Shown here: piece after piece, positions 1-8,849 of the stretch
Layout of the letters: each line of letters opens with the position of its first letter
Numbering within the stretch: position 1 is the stretch's first letter
Origin: Pseudomonadota bacterium
Lineage (GTDB): Bacteria > Pseudomonadota > Gammaproteobacteria > Burkholderiales > Chitinibacteraceae
Reading direction: 5' to 3'
Assembly (NCBI GenBank): GCA_026399755.1
Contig: JAPLQI010000031.1
Location: 1-51,663, forward strand
Length of the DNA: 51,663 nt
The notes under the pieces: generated by a model
Database searches by the model: none
The model's input: only the letters and a program-made list of their open reading frames with translations
Told to the model about the DNA's origin: nothing
Program-made: the position numbers and the translations under genes

Positions 1-878
1 TAGCCAAGCACAGGCCCGACATTGCCATCGATTGGGTGGTAGAAGAGGGCTTTGCTGCCTTACCCGCCCTGCACCCCGCAGTGCGCACCGTGATTCCTAC
101 AGCATTACGGCGCTGGCGTAAGGCCCCGCTTAAATCCAGAGCAGAATTTATTCACTTTCGCCGTAAATTACGCCATTGCCAATATGATTTAATTCTTGAT
201 TCCCAAGGCTTAATTAAAAGCGCCTTTATTGCAAAACAAGCTCTTGGGCCAATTAGCGGTTACGATAAAGCATCGGCAAGGGAGGGCTTAGCCAGTTTGG
301 CTTATCAAAACACCTATCCCGTGTCACGTAATCAGCACGCCATCACCAGAAATCGCCAATTAAGTGCGCAGGCATTTAACTACACGATCGATGACAATAT
401 CGTTTATGGCCTAAGTGTCCCAAAGCTAGCTTTAGCATGGCGGCCAGCTACGCCTTATGCCGTCTTGCTCTCGGCCACTAGCCGCAGCGATAAAGAATGG
501 GCAGAAGAAAACTGGATTACTCTAGGCACTCGCTTGAATGCCATGGGTATTAGCAGCGTATTACCTTGGGGCAATGCTCAGGAGCAAGAGCGCAGCCAAC
601 GCCTTGCCGCAGCCATCCCAAATGCGGTTTGCCCACCACGGATGAGTTTGGAAGAAGCCGCATCACTACTAGCCTCCAGCCAAGTAGTGGTTGGCGTAGA
701 CACCGGCCTCGCCCATCTTGCCGCCGCCGTTGCCGTCCCCGTGATCGCTATTTTTTGCGCATCAGACCCAGAACTAACTGGCGTATTAGCCAGCAGCTAT
801 GCCGTTAATTTAGGCAGCAATGGCGCACCGCCTAGCTTGGAATCAGTTTGGCAAGCCACGCTGGATGGGATGAAATGA
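1..878 (+). CDS. waaC: Lipopolysaccharide heptosyltransferase I, 5'-truncated by window edge
   Basis: Glycosyltransferase family 9 enzyme that adds the first L-glycero-D-manno-heptose to Kdo in the LPS inner core, on the cytoplasmic face of the inner membrane. The reading frame is open to the left edge (frame starting at base 3), so the N-terminus is missing; a GTG at 36 is internal, because the residues before it (IDWVVEEGFAALPALHP region) are already family-like. The C-terminal half holds the donor-binding signature GVDTGLAHLAAA and then VPVIAIF. waaA follows 43 bp downstream on the same strand, the usual LPS-core pairing. C exceeds G on this strand, unlike plus-strand genes right of 13 kb. 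Confidence 0.93.
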   Translation, partial: AKHRPDIAIDWVVEEGFAALPALHPAVRTVIPTALRRWRKAPLKSRAEFIHFRRKLRHCQYDLILDSQGLIKSAFIAKQALGPISGYDKASAREGLASLAYQNTYPVSRNQHAITRNRQLSAQAFNYTIDDNIVYGLSVPKLALAWRPATPYAVLLSATSRSDKEWAEENWITLGTRLNAMGISSVLPWGNAQEQERSQRLAAAIPNAVCPPRMSLEEAASLLASSQVVVGVDTGLAHLAAAVAVPVIAIFCASDPELTGVLASSYAVNLGSNGAPPSLESVWQATLDGMK

Positions 879-921
879 GTCGCTGGCAGCTACGATGCAT
901 GGCGCTATTTGGAGATAGAGC

Positions 922-2190
922 ATGAGCCGCTGGCTTTATCGCGCGCTGCTCTGCTGCGTTTTCCCGCTTATTTTTTTATATCTGCTTAAACGCTCCAAAC
1001 GCCAGCCAGCTTATCGCCAACACTGGCGTGAGCGGCTGGGCTTTTACGCCAGCAAGCCCAATAACGCACCATTAATTTGGCTACACGCCGTATCAGTAGG
1101 CGAAACCCGTGCCGCAGCGTCCTTGATTGCGGCGCTTAAAATAGCCTATCCACAGCACCGGTTTTTAATCAGCTGTATGACGCCAACAGGCCGTGCCACC
1201 GCGCAAGAGTTATTTGCCGACTTCGCCGAAATCGTCTACCTGCCTTACGACTACCCCAGCGCGGTAGGGCGCTTTTTAGCGCATTTTCAGCCCCGCTTTG
1301 GCGTACTGATGGAAACCGAGATTTGGCCAAATCTGATCCACGCTTGTGCAGATCACAAGATGCCCTTGTTTTTAGCCAATGCACGCTTATCCGAGAAATC
1401 GCTTAAGGGCTATTTAAAAGTCTGCTCACTCATCAAACCCGCCGTCGCTCGCCTTGCCGGTGTATTGGCACAAAGCGAAATGGATGCGGCACGTTTAAAG
1501 CAGCTGGGCAGCAGCAATACGCACATCGTTGGCAATATCAAATTTGATAATCTGCCCGATGAAAGCGCCATCGCCCATGGACTAAGCTGGCGTTCAAACT
1601 TTGGCCACCGCAATGTGCTGCTATTTGCATCGAGCCGGGATGGCGAAGAAACACTACTACTCGATGCTCTCACCACTTGGCCAGAATCACTGCTATTAAT
1701 TTTGGTACCACGCCATCCGCAACGCTTCGATGAAGTCGCCACCTTGTTAGAGCATCGTGGTTTGCAAATATTGAAACGCAGCACTTGGGATGAGCGCCCT
1801 GTAGCAAACCATGTGCAAGTCTTGCTAGGCGACTCAATGGGAGAAATGACTCGTTACTACGCAGCCAGCGACCTCGCCATTATCGGCGGCTCCATCCTGC
1901 CCTTTGGCAGCCAAAACCTGATCGAAGCCTGTGCCTTGGGCACACCGGTATTACTTGGCCCATCCACCTACAACTTTAGTGAAGCAGCTAAAGAAGCCAT
2001 CGCCTGCCACGCCGCATGGCAGGGCGATGACATCCACACCATCATCAAACAAGCCATGTATTTACTTGCCCATGCAGATAAGCGCAAAGCCATGGGGCAA
2101 GCAGGCAAAACCTTCGCCAGCGCACATCGGGGAGCGACTCAGAAGCTGCTTTCATATTTGCCACCTGAAACAACAAAACCCAAATCTTGA
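922..2190 (+). CDS. waaA: 3-deoxy-D-manno-octulosonic acid (Kdo) transferase
   Basis: GT30 enzyme that transfers Kdo from CMP-Kdo to lipid IVA; membrane-associated and essential for LPS in most Gram-negatives. The 422-residue product has an N-terminal hydrophobic anchor (about residues 5-22), then the acceptor-side motif WLHAVSVGE, whose Glu61 corresponds to the catalytic base of the family. The C-terminal Rossmann half carries GGSILPFGSQNLIEACALG and GPSTYNF, typical of the CMP-Kdo site. The length is normal. The final codons and stop lie inside one arm of an ACGGAG-type repeat (2179-2227), so the C-terminus PKS may have been supplied by repeat sequence. Probably cotranscribed with waaC. Confidence 0.96.
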   Translation: MSRWLYRALLCCVFPLIFLYLLKRSKRQPAYRQHWRERLGFYASKPNNAPLIWLHAVSVGETRAAASLIAALKIAYPQHRFLISCMTPTGRATAQELFADFAEIVYLPYDYPSAVGRFLAHFQPRFGVLMETEIWPNLIHACADHKMPLFLANARLSEKSLKGYLKVCSLIKPAVARLAGVLAQSEMDAARLKQLGSSNTHIVGNIKFDNLPDESAIAHGLSWRSNFGHRNVLLFASSRDGEETLLLDALTTWPESLLLILVPRHPQRFDEVATLLEHRGLQILKRSTWDERPVANHVQVLLGDSMGEMTRYYAASDLAIIGGSILPFGSQNLIEACALGTPVLLGPSTYNFSEAAKEAIACHAAWQGDDIHTIIKQAMYLLAHADKRKAMGQAGKTFASAHRGATQKLLSYLPPETTKPKS

Positions 2191-2227
2191 ACCACTGAGA
2201 ACACGGAGTTTCACGGAGAAAAACAAG
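2179..2227 (+). repeat. Half copy of ACGGAG inverted-repeat element
   Basis: The stretch reads CCCAAATCTTGAACCAC, then ACACGGAG and TTTCACGGAGAAAA. It closely matches each arm of the inverted repeat at 27472-27672. Only one arm is present, and it overlaps the stop codon of waaA. The motif ACGGAG recurs at roughly 7-12 bp intervals. Confidence 0.75.
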
Positions 2228-2303
2228 GCTAGAATTAATTTTTTTGTAGGTTTTGAGTGTTTTAACGCCCAGCAATAAGGATTCATATCGCAGCTAGTTG
2301 CAC

Positions 2304-2551
2304 GGGGCTTAAATCTCCCCTTGAAACACGCCGGAGCGAGGAACAAGCGGGGCGGGGTTTCGGCAAGGGAGCGAGGCAGCGAGCCAATCCCGCCCGCCGC
2401 CGACTCGATTGTCCGCAGCGCAGGGGCCTTCGTGTTTTTGAGGTTGTGGCTTGGCTTCGTTTCTTGGCCACACAAGAAAGGAAGGTCCCGCGGGACGCCC
2501 GCACCTAAATCAACGTGCCGAAGGCACTATTTAAAAAAGGTGTACTTCACC
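2304..2551 (-). repeat. Core-only copy (A) of the GTAGGGCG-ended intergenic element
   Basis: About 250 bp matching the core of three other copies (6550-6930, 43820-44222, 45682-46086), in minus orientation relative to the last two. Shared landmarks are CCCCTTGAAACACGCC, CCGACTCGATTGTCCGC, the inverted pair CTTTCTTG/CAAGAAA and the small hairpin GTGCCTTCGGCAC near the end. The GTAGGG terminal parts are missing here. Relative to copy B a one-base insertion (GCTCGCTGCCTCGC against GCTCGTTCCTCGC) breaks any common reading frame, which argues against a protein. It fills the gap between the waaA and EamA genes. Confidence 0.85.
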
Positions 2552-2563
2552 TTAATTAAAAAC

Positions 2564-3415
2564 TCACCCCCTCCCTCGCTGCGCCAGCAAATGCACCGCC
2601 AGCCCCAGCAAAATACACGCTGTTCCCCAAATTAAAGAACCCGAAACTTCTTCGCCATTCAGGCTGTATCCCATCCATAAAGCCGTCGCAGGGGTAATCA
2701 GGGAAATAAGTGACACGGTAATCGGCTTGCATTCGCGGATTAGCCAGTAATACAAACTAAAGCCCAGCACCGAGCCAAACACCGCTAAGTAGCTAATCGC
2801 CGCTAAACTTTGCTTGGGGAAAGTTAAATTCGTGACATCGGTTTGCCATACGCACACTGCGCTCAGCACCACAGTTGCAATGCTTAATGCCCCTGCATTC
2901 ACTGCCAGTGGCGACTGCCCAGCGGCGAGTTTTTTAAGTTTTACTGCCGCCGCAGCCTGCATCAATACGGCAAGCAACACTACTGCCACGCCCAATACAC
3001 CTGCCGAATTTAACTTCTCAGCAAAAATAATCAGCAAGCCTGAGACACCAATCACCATCGCCAGCACTTCAAAACGACGTAATTTCAAGCCCAGCCATAG
3101 CCATGAAAAACCGGCCGTTGCTAAAGGGATCAAACCAAACAACACGGCAACTAAACCTGACGATACGGTTTGTGATGCCCAATAAACACAGAGCATAGCC
3201 AAAGAGGTAGCAATACCAGCACAGGCACTGGCTGGCCAACTGCTGGCAGGTATTTTTTGCTTGCAAACAAGAAGCACAAAAAGTGCTAAGGCCGCGGCCA
3301 GCCCAAAACGAGATGCGAGTGCGGCAGAGTAGGGCACGCCTTGTACGCTCCAGTTAATCGCCAAAGGCGTGGTGGACCAGAGTAAAACTAATATTAAATA
3401 CGCTATTTTTTGCAT
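2564..3415 (-). CDS. EamA/DMT-superfamily inner-membrane transporter
   Basis: 283 residues, almost entirely hydrophobic, with about ten predicted membrane segments arranged as two EamA repeats (roughly residues 3-130 and 145-278). The first repeat opens with LILVLLWSTTPLAINW, the N-terminal pattern of drug/metabolite exporters; the second contains the typical end YWLIRE followed by SLITPATALWMGYSLNGE. The substrate is unknown; members export amino acids, nucleosides or small metabolites. The gene stands alone, convergent with waaA and separated from it by the repeat at 2304-2551. Its divergent neighbour parC starts 250 bp away. Shine-Dalgarno support for the ATG at 3415 is weak. Confidence 0.88.
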   Translation of the reverse strand: MQKIAYLILVLLWSTTPLAINWSVQGVPYSAALASRFGLAAALALFVLLVCKQKIPASSWPASACAGIATSLAMLCVYWASQTVSSGLVAVLFGLIPLATAGFSWLWLGLKLRRFEVLAMVIGVSGLLIIFAEKLNSAGVLGVAVVLLAVLMQAAAAVKLKKLAAGQSPLAVNAGALSIATVVLSAVCVWQTDVTNLTFPKQSLAAISYLAVFGSVLGFSLYYWLIRECKPITVSLISLITPATALWMGYSLNGEEVSGSLIWGTACILLGLAVHLLAQRGRG

Positions 3416-3649
3416 GGATTTATCTTATTTTTTCCACCTTTTACATACGTCAATTTCAACAGAAACAACACAAGACATAAAAAGTGAGTAGATTCGGGCG
3501 AGTATCTAGGCATACTATCTTGCCTTCAATGCAAGCCCACTCATACTAAAAGCAAATGTTCCTGCTGCTCTTCATTCAGTTGCAAGGACATTGTGACATT
3601 TTGCATGCAGGGTGCAGGCTTGATAATTAGCTACAATCCCATCCTCAAT

Positions 3650-3665
3650 TGTTCCACGTGAAACC
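3650..3665. promoter_or_regulatory. parS-like ParB-binding site 1, abutting the parC start codon
   Basis: TGTTCCACGTGAAACC differs from the widely conserved chromosomal parS palindrome TGTTTCACGTGAAACA at two positions (T to C in the left arm, and the last base). It ends on the base before the parC ATG at 3666, where a Shine-Dalgarno sequence would be, and none is evident. The cognate ParB is encoded at 34308-35129. ParB bound here could affect parC expression; that is inference. Confidence 0.8.
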
Positions 3666-6032
3666 ATGACTCAGCACGATATAGAACCTAATGATGCCGA
3701 CGAGTTGGAAAGCATCGCAGATCAAGGCCCGCGCCGTTTTGTTGAAGCGCAGATATCTGCTACTCCAGACGACGCCGAATCCGTACAACTAGGCTTGTAC
3801 GCAGAAAAAAGCTATCTCGAATACGCCATGAGCGTGATTAAAAGCCGCGCCTTACCCCAAGTGGAAGACGGGCAAAAACCGGTACAGCGCCGTATTCTAT
3901 TCACCATGCACGGCCTTGGCCTTGTTGCTAATGCCAAGCCGATTAAATCGGCGCGGATTGTCGGTGATGTGATGGGTAAATACCATCCGCACGGCGATCA
4001 ATCTGCTTATGACGCGCTGGTACGGATTGCCCAAGACTTCTCGCTACGCTATCCGCTGATCGATGGTCAGGGCAATTTTGGTAGCCGCGATGGCGATGGC
4101 GCTGCGGCGATGCGATATACCGAAGCCCGCTTAACGCCGATTGCCGAGCTACTGCTCAGCGAGCTAGATAAAGGCACTACCGATTTTGTGCCTAACTACG
4201 ATGGCGCATTCCAAGAGCCTTCCTTGCTGCCCGCACGCCTGCCTATGCTGCTACTCAATGGCGCATCGGGAATTGCCGTAGGAATGGCAACAGAAATTCC
4301 TGCGCACAATTTGGGTGAAGTCGCGGATGCGGCCATTGCGTTGATTAAAAAGCCGACGCTAACCACCAGCGATTTGCTTAGCTATATCCAAGGGCCAGAT
4401 TTGCCAGGTGGTGGGCAGATTATCTCGCCACGCAAGGATATTGTAACGGCCTACGAAAATGGCCGGGGCAGCTTAAAAGTTCGCGCCCGCTGGACCAAAG
4501 AAGACTTGGCCCGCGGCCAGTGGCAGATTGTGATTAATGAATTGCCACACGGCACTTCCACGCAAAAAGTACTGGAAGAGATTGAAGATTTAAGTAATCC
4601 AAAAATCAAAAAGGGCAAGAAAGCCCTAACCCAAGAGCAAATTCAAACCAAGCAACTCATCCTGTCTTTAATCGATAGAGTGAGGGATGAATCAGGCAAG
4701 GAAAACGCCGTTCGCTTAGTGATTGAGCCAAAATCATCAAGGCAAAATCCAGACGATATGATGAAGCTGCTGCTGGCGCACACCGCGTTAGAAAGTGGTT
4801 TATCCATCAATATGGTGACCATCGGTCGTGATGGCCGTCCAGGACAAAAGTCGCTGCAGCAAGTGATTGCCGAATGGATTTCTTTTCGCTTTGATACCGT
4901 CACTCGCCGCACCGAGCATCGCTTAGGGCAGGTGAATGATCGTATGCATATTTTGGAAGGTCGCTTAATTGTCTTCTTAAATATCGACGAAGTGATCCGC
5001 ATTATTCGTCATAGCGATGAGCCAAAATCGGCCTTGATCGAGGCGTTTAATTTAAGCGATCGTCAAGCCGAAGATATTTTAGAAATCCGCTTGCGCCAAT
5101 TAGCGCGCTTGGAAGGCATTAAGCTTGAACAAGAGTTGGCCGATTTGGCAAAAGAAAAAGCCGAACTTGAGCATCTTTTAGCCACGCCAGATGTGATGCA
5201 AAAGCTGATCATCAAAGAAATCGAAGCAGATAAAAAGAAGTTTGCCGATCCGCGCAGAACACTGATTGTAGAAGCAGAACGGGCCTCGCTTGAGGTCACG
5301 GTAGTGGATGAGCCTGTCACGATTATCTTGTCTGAAAAAGGCTGGATGCGTGCCCGCCAAGGCCATGCGCTCGATCTGCAAAACCTCAGTTTTAAAGACG
5401 GCGATACGCTGCTGGCCTTTATTGAATGCCGTTCTATCGACCCAATTGCGATGTTTGGTACGGATGGTCGAGTCTATAGTATTCAAGCTTCTATCATTCC
5501 TGGCGGCAGGGGCGATGGTGCGCCAGTCACGACTTTAGTCGATCTAGCACCTAAGTCACAAATTACCCAGCTACTGGCCGCCAAACCACAAGATCATGTG
5601 GTGATCGCTAATTCTAATGGCTATGGTTTTTACTGCTTATTTGAAAACTTAATGAGCCGCCAAAAAGCTGGTAAGAGCTTCCTAACGCTAGAAGAAGGCG
5701 AAACGCTGCTTAAAGTTTCTACCTTTGTTCCACGTGAAACATCGCATGTTGCTTGTCTATCCCAAAACAGCAAGCTGCATATCTTTACCTTTAGCGAGTT
5801 TAAACAGCTAACGGGCGGTGGGCGTGGTGTGATTACCATGGCTTTTGACGATAAAGACTCGCTGGCAGCCATTACGGTTTGTGATGGCCTAACGCTAAAA
5901 ATCAGCGGCACCGGTCGTGCAGGTAAAGCGATTGATTGGGTATTGAATACCAATGAAATCGCAGCCTATTTAGGTAAGCGCGCTCGTAAAGGCAAGCCTA
6001 TTCATGCTGGTTTGAAGATGCCAAGGTTTTAA
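3666..6032 (+). CDS. parC: DNA topoisomerase IV subunit A
   Basis: Type IIA topoisomerase subunit that breaks and rejoins DNA to decatenate daughter chromosomes; it works with ParE, which is not in this window. The 788-residue product has the N-terminal breakage-reunion domain (about 45-500) with the active-site Tyr151 in [10 protein letters not shown], a coiled-coil gate (about 430-520) and a shorter C-terminal beta-pinwheel, so ParC is preferred over GyrA. In the quinolone-determining segment [14 protein letters not shown] the position usually held by Ser (Ser80 in E. coli ParC) is Gln112. A parS-like site lies inside the gene at 5726-5741 and another abuts the start codon. The next gene overlaps the stop codon. 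Confidence 0.95.
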   Translation: MTQHDIEPNDADELESIADQGPRRFVEAQISATPDDAESVQLGLYAEKSYLEYAMSVIKSRALPQVEDGQKPVQRRILFTMHGLGLVANAKPIKSARIVGDVMGKYHPHGDQSAYDALVRIAQDFSLRYPLIDGQGNFGSRDGDGAAAMRYTEARLTPIAELLLSELDKGTTDFVPNYDGAFQEPSLLPARLPMLLLNGASGIAVGMATEIPAHNLGEVADAAIALIKKPTLTTSDLLSYIQGPDLPGGGQIISPRKDIVTAYENGRGSLKVRARWTKEDLARGQWQIVINELPHGTSTQKVLEEIEDLSNPKIKKGKKALTQEQIQTKQLILSLIDRVRDESGKENAVRLVIEPKSSRQNPDDMMKLLLAHTALESGLSINMVTIGRDGRPGQKSLQQVIAEWISFRFDTVTRRTEHRLGQVNDRMHILEGRLIVFLNIDEVIRIIRHSDEPKSALIEAFNLSDRQAEDILEIRLRQLARLEGIKLEQELADLAKEKAELEHLLATPDVMQKLIIKEIEADKKKFADPRRTLIVEAERASLEVTVVDEPVTIILSEKGWMRARQGHALDLQNLSFKDGDTLLAFIECRSIDPIAMFGTDGRVYSIQASIIPGGRGDGAPVTTLVDLAPKSQITQLLAAKPQDHVVIANSNGYGFYCLFENLMSRQKAGKSFLTLEEGETLLKVSTFVPRETSHVACLSQNSKLHIFTFSEFKQLTGGGRGVITMAFDDKDSLAAITVCDGLTLKISGTGRAGKAIDWVLNTNEIAAYLGKRARKGKPIHAGLKMPRF
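5726..5741. promoter_or_regulatory. parS-like ParB-binding site 2, inside parC
   Basis: TGTTCCACGTGAAACA has one mismatch to the consensus parS palindrome. It is embedded in the parC coding sequence, where it encodes the end of Phe followed by Val-Pro-Arg-Glu-Thr. parS sites inside genes are common in other bacteria (for example within Bacillus spo0J). It lies about 2.1 kb from sites 1 and 3, giving an almost regular spacing. Confidence 0.82.
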
Positions 6033-6553
6033 TGATGACCCCAATGATTGCAGCGGCTTGGGCAGATCTAGGCATTCCGCTCGATTTGCTTAGCCGCCGT
6101 CCTTTGCAATTATTTGAAGAAGCCAGCGAGCTAGTCGATGTGGCCATCAATAGTGATGGCCGCGTGTGGCAGCTCACCCCAAGTGCAGCAGCAGCATGGC
6201 TAGCAATGCAAGCTGCTGCTGCACTCGATGGCGTCGATATCCAGATCACCTCGGCGTATCGGGCATCGAGTCGGCAGTGTGAATTGATTCAAAGAAAGTT
6301 GGCACAGGGGCAAGATATCGAGCAAATCTTGCAAGTGCTTGCTCCGCCCGGCTGTAGCGAACACCACACCGGCCGCGCAGTAGATATCTACCAACCCGGC
6401 GGCCCCGTAGTTGAAGAAGCCTTTGAAAATACCGACGCCTTTAGCTGGCTAAATCTCAATGCCACGCGCTTTGGTTTTAGCCTATCGTTCCCACGCGGCA
6501 ATCCATCCGGTTATCTCTATGAGCCTTGGCATTGGTGCTGGCATGATGTGTAG
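6032..6553 (+). CDS. M15-family D-alanyl-D-alanine carboxypeptidase-like protein
   Basis: 173 residues with the zinc-peptidase signature SxHxxGxAxD at residues 109-118 (SEHHTGRAVD) and a downstream EPWHW block (164-168) that supplies the third ligand, both diagnostic of M15B (VanY/LdcB-type) peptidoglycan carboxypeptidases. ITSAYRASSRQCELI before the signature is also typical. No signal peptide is apparent; the N-terminus is not strongly hydrophobic, so either the protein is cytoplasmic or export differs from that of most relatives. The ATG overlaps the parC stop (TAATG), which suggests translational coupling; a second ATG follows at 6035. Confidence 0.85.
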   Translation: MMTPMIAAAWADLGIPLDLLSRRPLQLFEEASELVDVAINSDGRVWQLTPSAAAAWLAMQAAAALDGVDIQITSAYRASSRQCELIQRKLAQGQDIEQILQVLAPPGCSEHHTGRAVDIYQPGGPVVEEAFENTDAFSWLNLNATRFGFSLSFPRGNPSGYLYEPWHWCWHDV

Positions 6554-6930
6554 GGTGGGTGAACCCCGCGTCTTTATTCAACATTACTCGTGGATTGCAA
6601 CCCATATTCAATAACCAAATTGCTTTTTCAGTAGCAAACAGCGAAAAAGCATAACATCCACGCTCTTTGCATAGGCTTTTAAAAATCCCCTTGAAACACG
6701 CCGGAGCGAGGAACAAGCGGAGCGGGGTTTCGGCCAGGGAGCGAGGAACGAGCTGATCCCGCCCGCCGCCGACTCGATTGTCCGCAGCGCAGGGGCCTTC
6801 GTGTTTCGTGGGGTCGCCTTCTTTGGCTTCGTTTCTTGGCGAAGCAAGAAAGGAAGGCCCCGCGGTGGCTACCGCCCCTAAATCAACGTGCCGAAGGCAC
6901 TAAAAAGGTCTTTTTGACTTTAGTTAGCGC
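6550..6930 (-). repeat. Copy (B) of the GTAGGGCG-ended element, lacking one terminus
   Basis: The left end begins GTAGGGTGGGTGAACCC, then comes the AACCAAATTGCTTTTTC/AGCAAACAGCGAAAAA flank also seen (reverse-complemented) beside copy D, then the core with CCCCTTGAAACACGCC, the CTTTCTTG hairpin and GTGCCGAAGGCAC. The other end stops at CTTTAGTTAGCGC without the CCCTAC terminus. Orientation is minus relative to copies C and D. It occupies essentially the whole 419-bp gap between the M15 gene and the AraC gene. Confidence 0.85.
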
Positions 6931-6972
6931 CGATGAGATTTCATCCACGCTAAACCTAAGCAACAAACCACT

Positions 6973-7929
6973 CTATTTATCATTCACCACCGTCGTCACC
7001 AGCTTTAACAGCTCAGGCAAGATCTCTGGCAAGCGGTCTTGAATGCTACGGCCCGGTAGAAGCGGCAGGCAAAGATCGTAGCGGCCATCGTAATAGCACT
7101 CCACCCGTGGCCGCTGCGGGTCTAGCATCCAGCCCGAGTAAGGCAGCCATACCAGCATTAAATCGCGCCAACGCGGGCCAATATCTGCTCTCTCACCGAT
7201 ATGCCTGAACACCGCCCAACGCCCAGCCGGACGCTGATACTCGCCTAATAATCTAGGCAATTTAAAATGACGAGAGATGGGTACGGCTACATCGTAGCGT
7301 CGGCGCTCGGCAGGTGTCGTGGCCGGATCGCTCCAAACCAAGCCAAACCATAGCCCCGACTTGATATCAATCGTTTGGCATTGCTCTTGAAAGTCCACCA
7401 AGAGCTTCTCTAAATGAAAACCATAGTCACCGACTGCTCGCTGATAAGCCATACGCTCAGCTGGCCATTCTTCTATTTTGATGCAGGCCTCAACTTCATC
7501 CCAGCTCCAAACTCGATCAACATCGGTGCCCGCTATCGCCAAACCCGGCCGATAAGACATCGCACCTAAATTATTGGCGATCCAACAAATCGCTACCGCC
7601 CGCCCAGCACGTAAATCACTCGGCGTAAAACCAAAGCTGCGGCTAAAGGCTCGGCTAAAGGTGGCAGGAGATGAAAATCCAACTAAATCAGCCACCTGCC
7701 CAATGGATAAATGTGGCGACCATTGCAAAAGCGAAGCAGCAACTTCTAGGCGTAATTGCCATAAAAACGCCTGCGGGCTATCGCCATATTCGCTTTGAAA
7801 ACGATGTGCTAAATGCCAAGGCGAGTAATGAGTGACATCAGCTAAATCAGCCAATTGCAAAGGCGCAGCTAAGCCGCGCACCATGCGATCTATCGCTTTT
7901 TCTAAACGAAGGCAGGGAGGATTAGTCAT
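6973..7929 (-). CDS. AraC-family transcriptional regulator with GyrI-like effector domain
   Basis: 318 residues. The N-terminal 110 residues form an AraC double helix-turn-helix, with HLAHRFQSEYGDSPQAFLW followed by the second HTH block GFSSPATFSRAFSRSFGFTPSDLR. The C-terminal half (about 155-318) resembles the GyrI-like/SOUL small-molecule-binding module seen in Rob- and BmrR-type regulators. A DNA-binding domain at the N-terminus with GyrI behind it is the Rob arrangement. Targets are unknown. The ATG is immediately preceded by parS site 3, leaving no ordinary ribosome-binding site. thiD is upstream on the same strand 16 bp away, so the pair may be cotranscribed. Confidence 0.88.
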   Translation of the reverse strand: MTNPPCLRLEKAIDRMVRGLAAPLQLADLADVTHYSPWHLAHRFQSEYGDSPQAFLWQLRLEVAASLLQWSPHLSIGQVADLVGFSSPATFSRAFSRSFGFTPSDLRAGRAVAICWIANNLGAMSYRPGLAIAGTDVDRVWSWDEVEACIKIEEWPAERMAYQRAVGDYGFHLEKLLVDFQEQCQTIDIKSGLWFGLVWSDPATTPAERRRYDVAVPISRHFKLPRLLGEYQRPAGRWAVFRHIGERADIGPRWRDLMLVWLPYSGWMLDPQRPRVECYYDGRYDLCLPLLPGRSIQDRLPEILPELLKLVTTVVNDK

Positions 7930-7944
7930 GTTTCACGTGAAACA
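7929..7944. promoter_or_regulatory. Perfect parS site 3 between thiD and the AraC gene
   Basis: TGTTTCACGTGAAACA is an exact match to the chromosomal parS consensus and a perfect 16-bp palindrome. It fills the entire spacer between the thiD stop codon (7946) and the AraC-gene start codon (7927-7929, overlapping by one base). Together with the sites at 3650 and 5726 it forms a centromere-like cluster 5-9.5 kb from the DnaA boxes at 13.0-13.15 kb. Confidence 0.93.
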
Positions 7945-7945
7945 A

Positions 7946-8791
7946 TTAGAGAACCTCATCAAGCGGGGTAATCGATAAATCTTCAGCAGGCCGCGCCCAA
8001 AAGAATCGATCAGGAATCTGCTGGCCCATACCTGGCCGGTAAGCGGCAAGCAGTGTTTGCCAAGTGTAATCTTGGGCTTCTTTAACAGCTTCGATAATCT
8101 CAGCACCATTGGCTAAAGCACCAGTTAAGGCAGCAGCCAGCGTGCTACCCGCGCCATAGAAGCTGCCTGGCAATCGATCCCAAGCATCGATGCTGGCACG
8201 CCCCATATCGCTGTAAAGGCCATTAATCACCTTTGGCGTATTTTCATGGGCACCGGTAATCAATACATATTCGCAGCCAAAGTCTAGAATTCGACTGGCA
8301 GCAATATCGAGAGTTAAATCATCTTGCTCATCAGGATCGTCCGAAGCTAAGTGTCTTGCATCGATACTATTGAGCGTAACTAAGGTGGTGTGCGGCAAAA
8401 GTAATTCACGCATCATCGCGAGTAATTCTTCGGCAGCTAAATGGTCCCCAGCTTTGGTAAAAAATACAGGGTCTAGAATAAGCGGGATTTCTGGATAATC
8501 AGACGCAATCTCGGCAATCACAGTGAGTGTTTCAATGCTGCCAATCAGGCCTACTTTAATCGCATCTACTTTCATATCTTCAAGAATACAGCGTGCTTGA
8601 TCTTCTACCCATTCACTCTCAATAAGTAAAACATCTTGTTCACCTGAACTATCTTGAATCACGATGCCGGTCATTACCGGCGCCACATGGCAACCAAGGG
8701 ATGATAAAGCAAGCATATCTGCAGCAAGTCCAGCACCACCGGATGGATCATTACCAGCAAATACAAGCACAATAGGGGGGCTGGTAGTCAT
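7946..8791 (-). CDS. thiD: Hydroxymethylpyrimidine/phosphomethylpyrimidine kinase
   Basis: Ribokinase-family enzyme of thiamine biosynthesis that phosphorylates HMP and then HMP-phosphate to HMP-PP in the cytoplasm. The N-terminus VLVFAGNDPSGGAGLAADM is the ThiD substrate-loop signature, and near the C-terminus the anion-hole region DRLPGSFYGAGSTLAAAL is present. The ATG at 8791 gives 281 residues and aligns best with the family; a GTG four codons upstream (8803) is possible, and neither has a clear Shine-Dalgarno sequence. No TPP riboswitch fits in the short region before the divergent rubredoxin gene. Other thi genes are absent from the window. Confidence 0.92.
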   Translation of the reverse strand: MTTSPPIVLVFAGNDPSGGAGLAADMLALSSLGCHVAPVMTGIVIQDSSGEQDVLLIESEWVEDQARCILEDMKVDAIKVGLIGSIETLTVIAEIASDYPEIPLILDPVFFTKAGDHLAAEELLAMMRELLLPHTTLVTLNSIDARHLASDDPDEQDDLTLDIAASRILDFGCEYVLITGAHENTPKVINGLYSDMGRASIDAWDRLPGSFYGAGSTLAAALTGALANGAEIIEAVKEAQDYTWQTLLAAYRPGMGQQIPDRFFWARPAEDLSITPLDEVL

Positions 8792-8849
8792 GGGTACGTT
8801 CACTGAATCAGGTAAAATTAAATTTTAACTTACTTAATAGGTAACTCGA

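Noticed and set aside
8792-8849. TPP riboswitch before thiD
   Set aside because: Only about 58 bp separate thiD from the divergent rubredoxin gene and no THI-box sequence is present.
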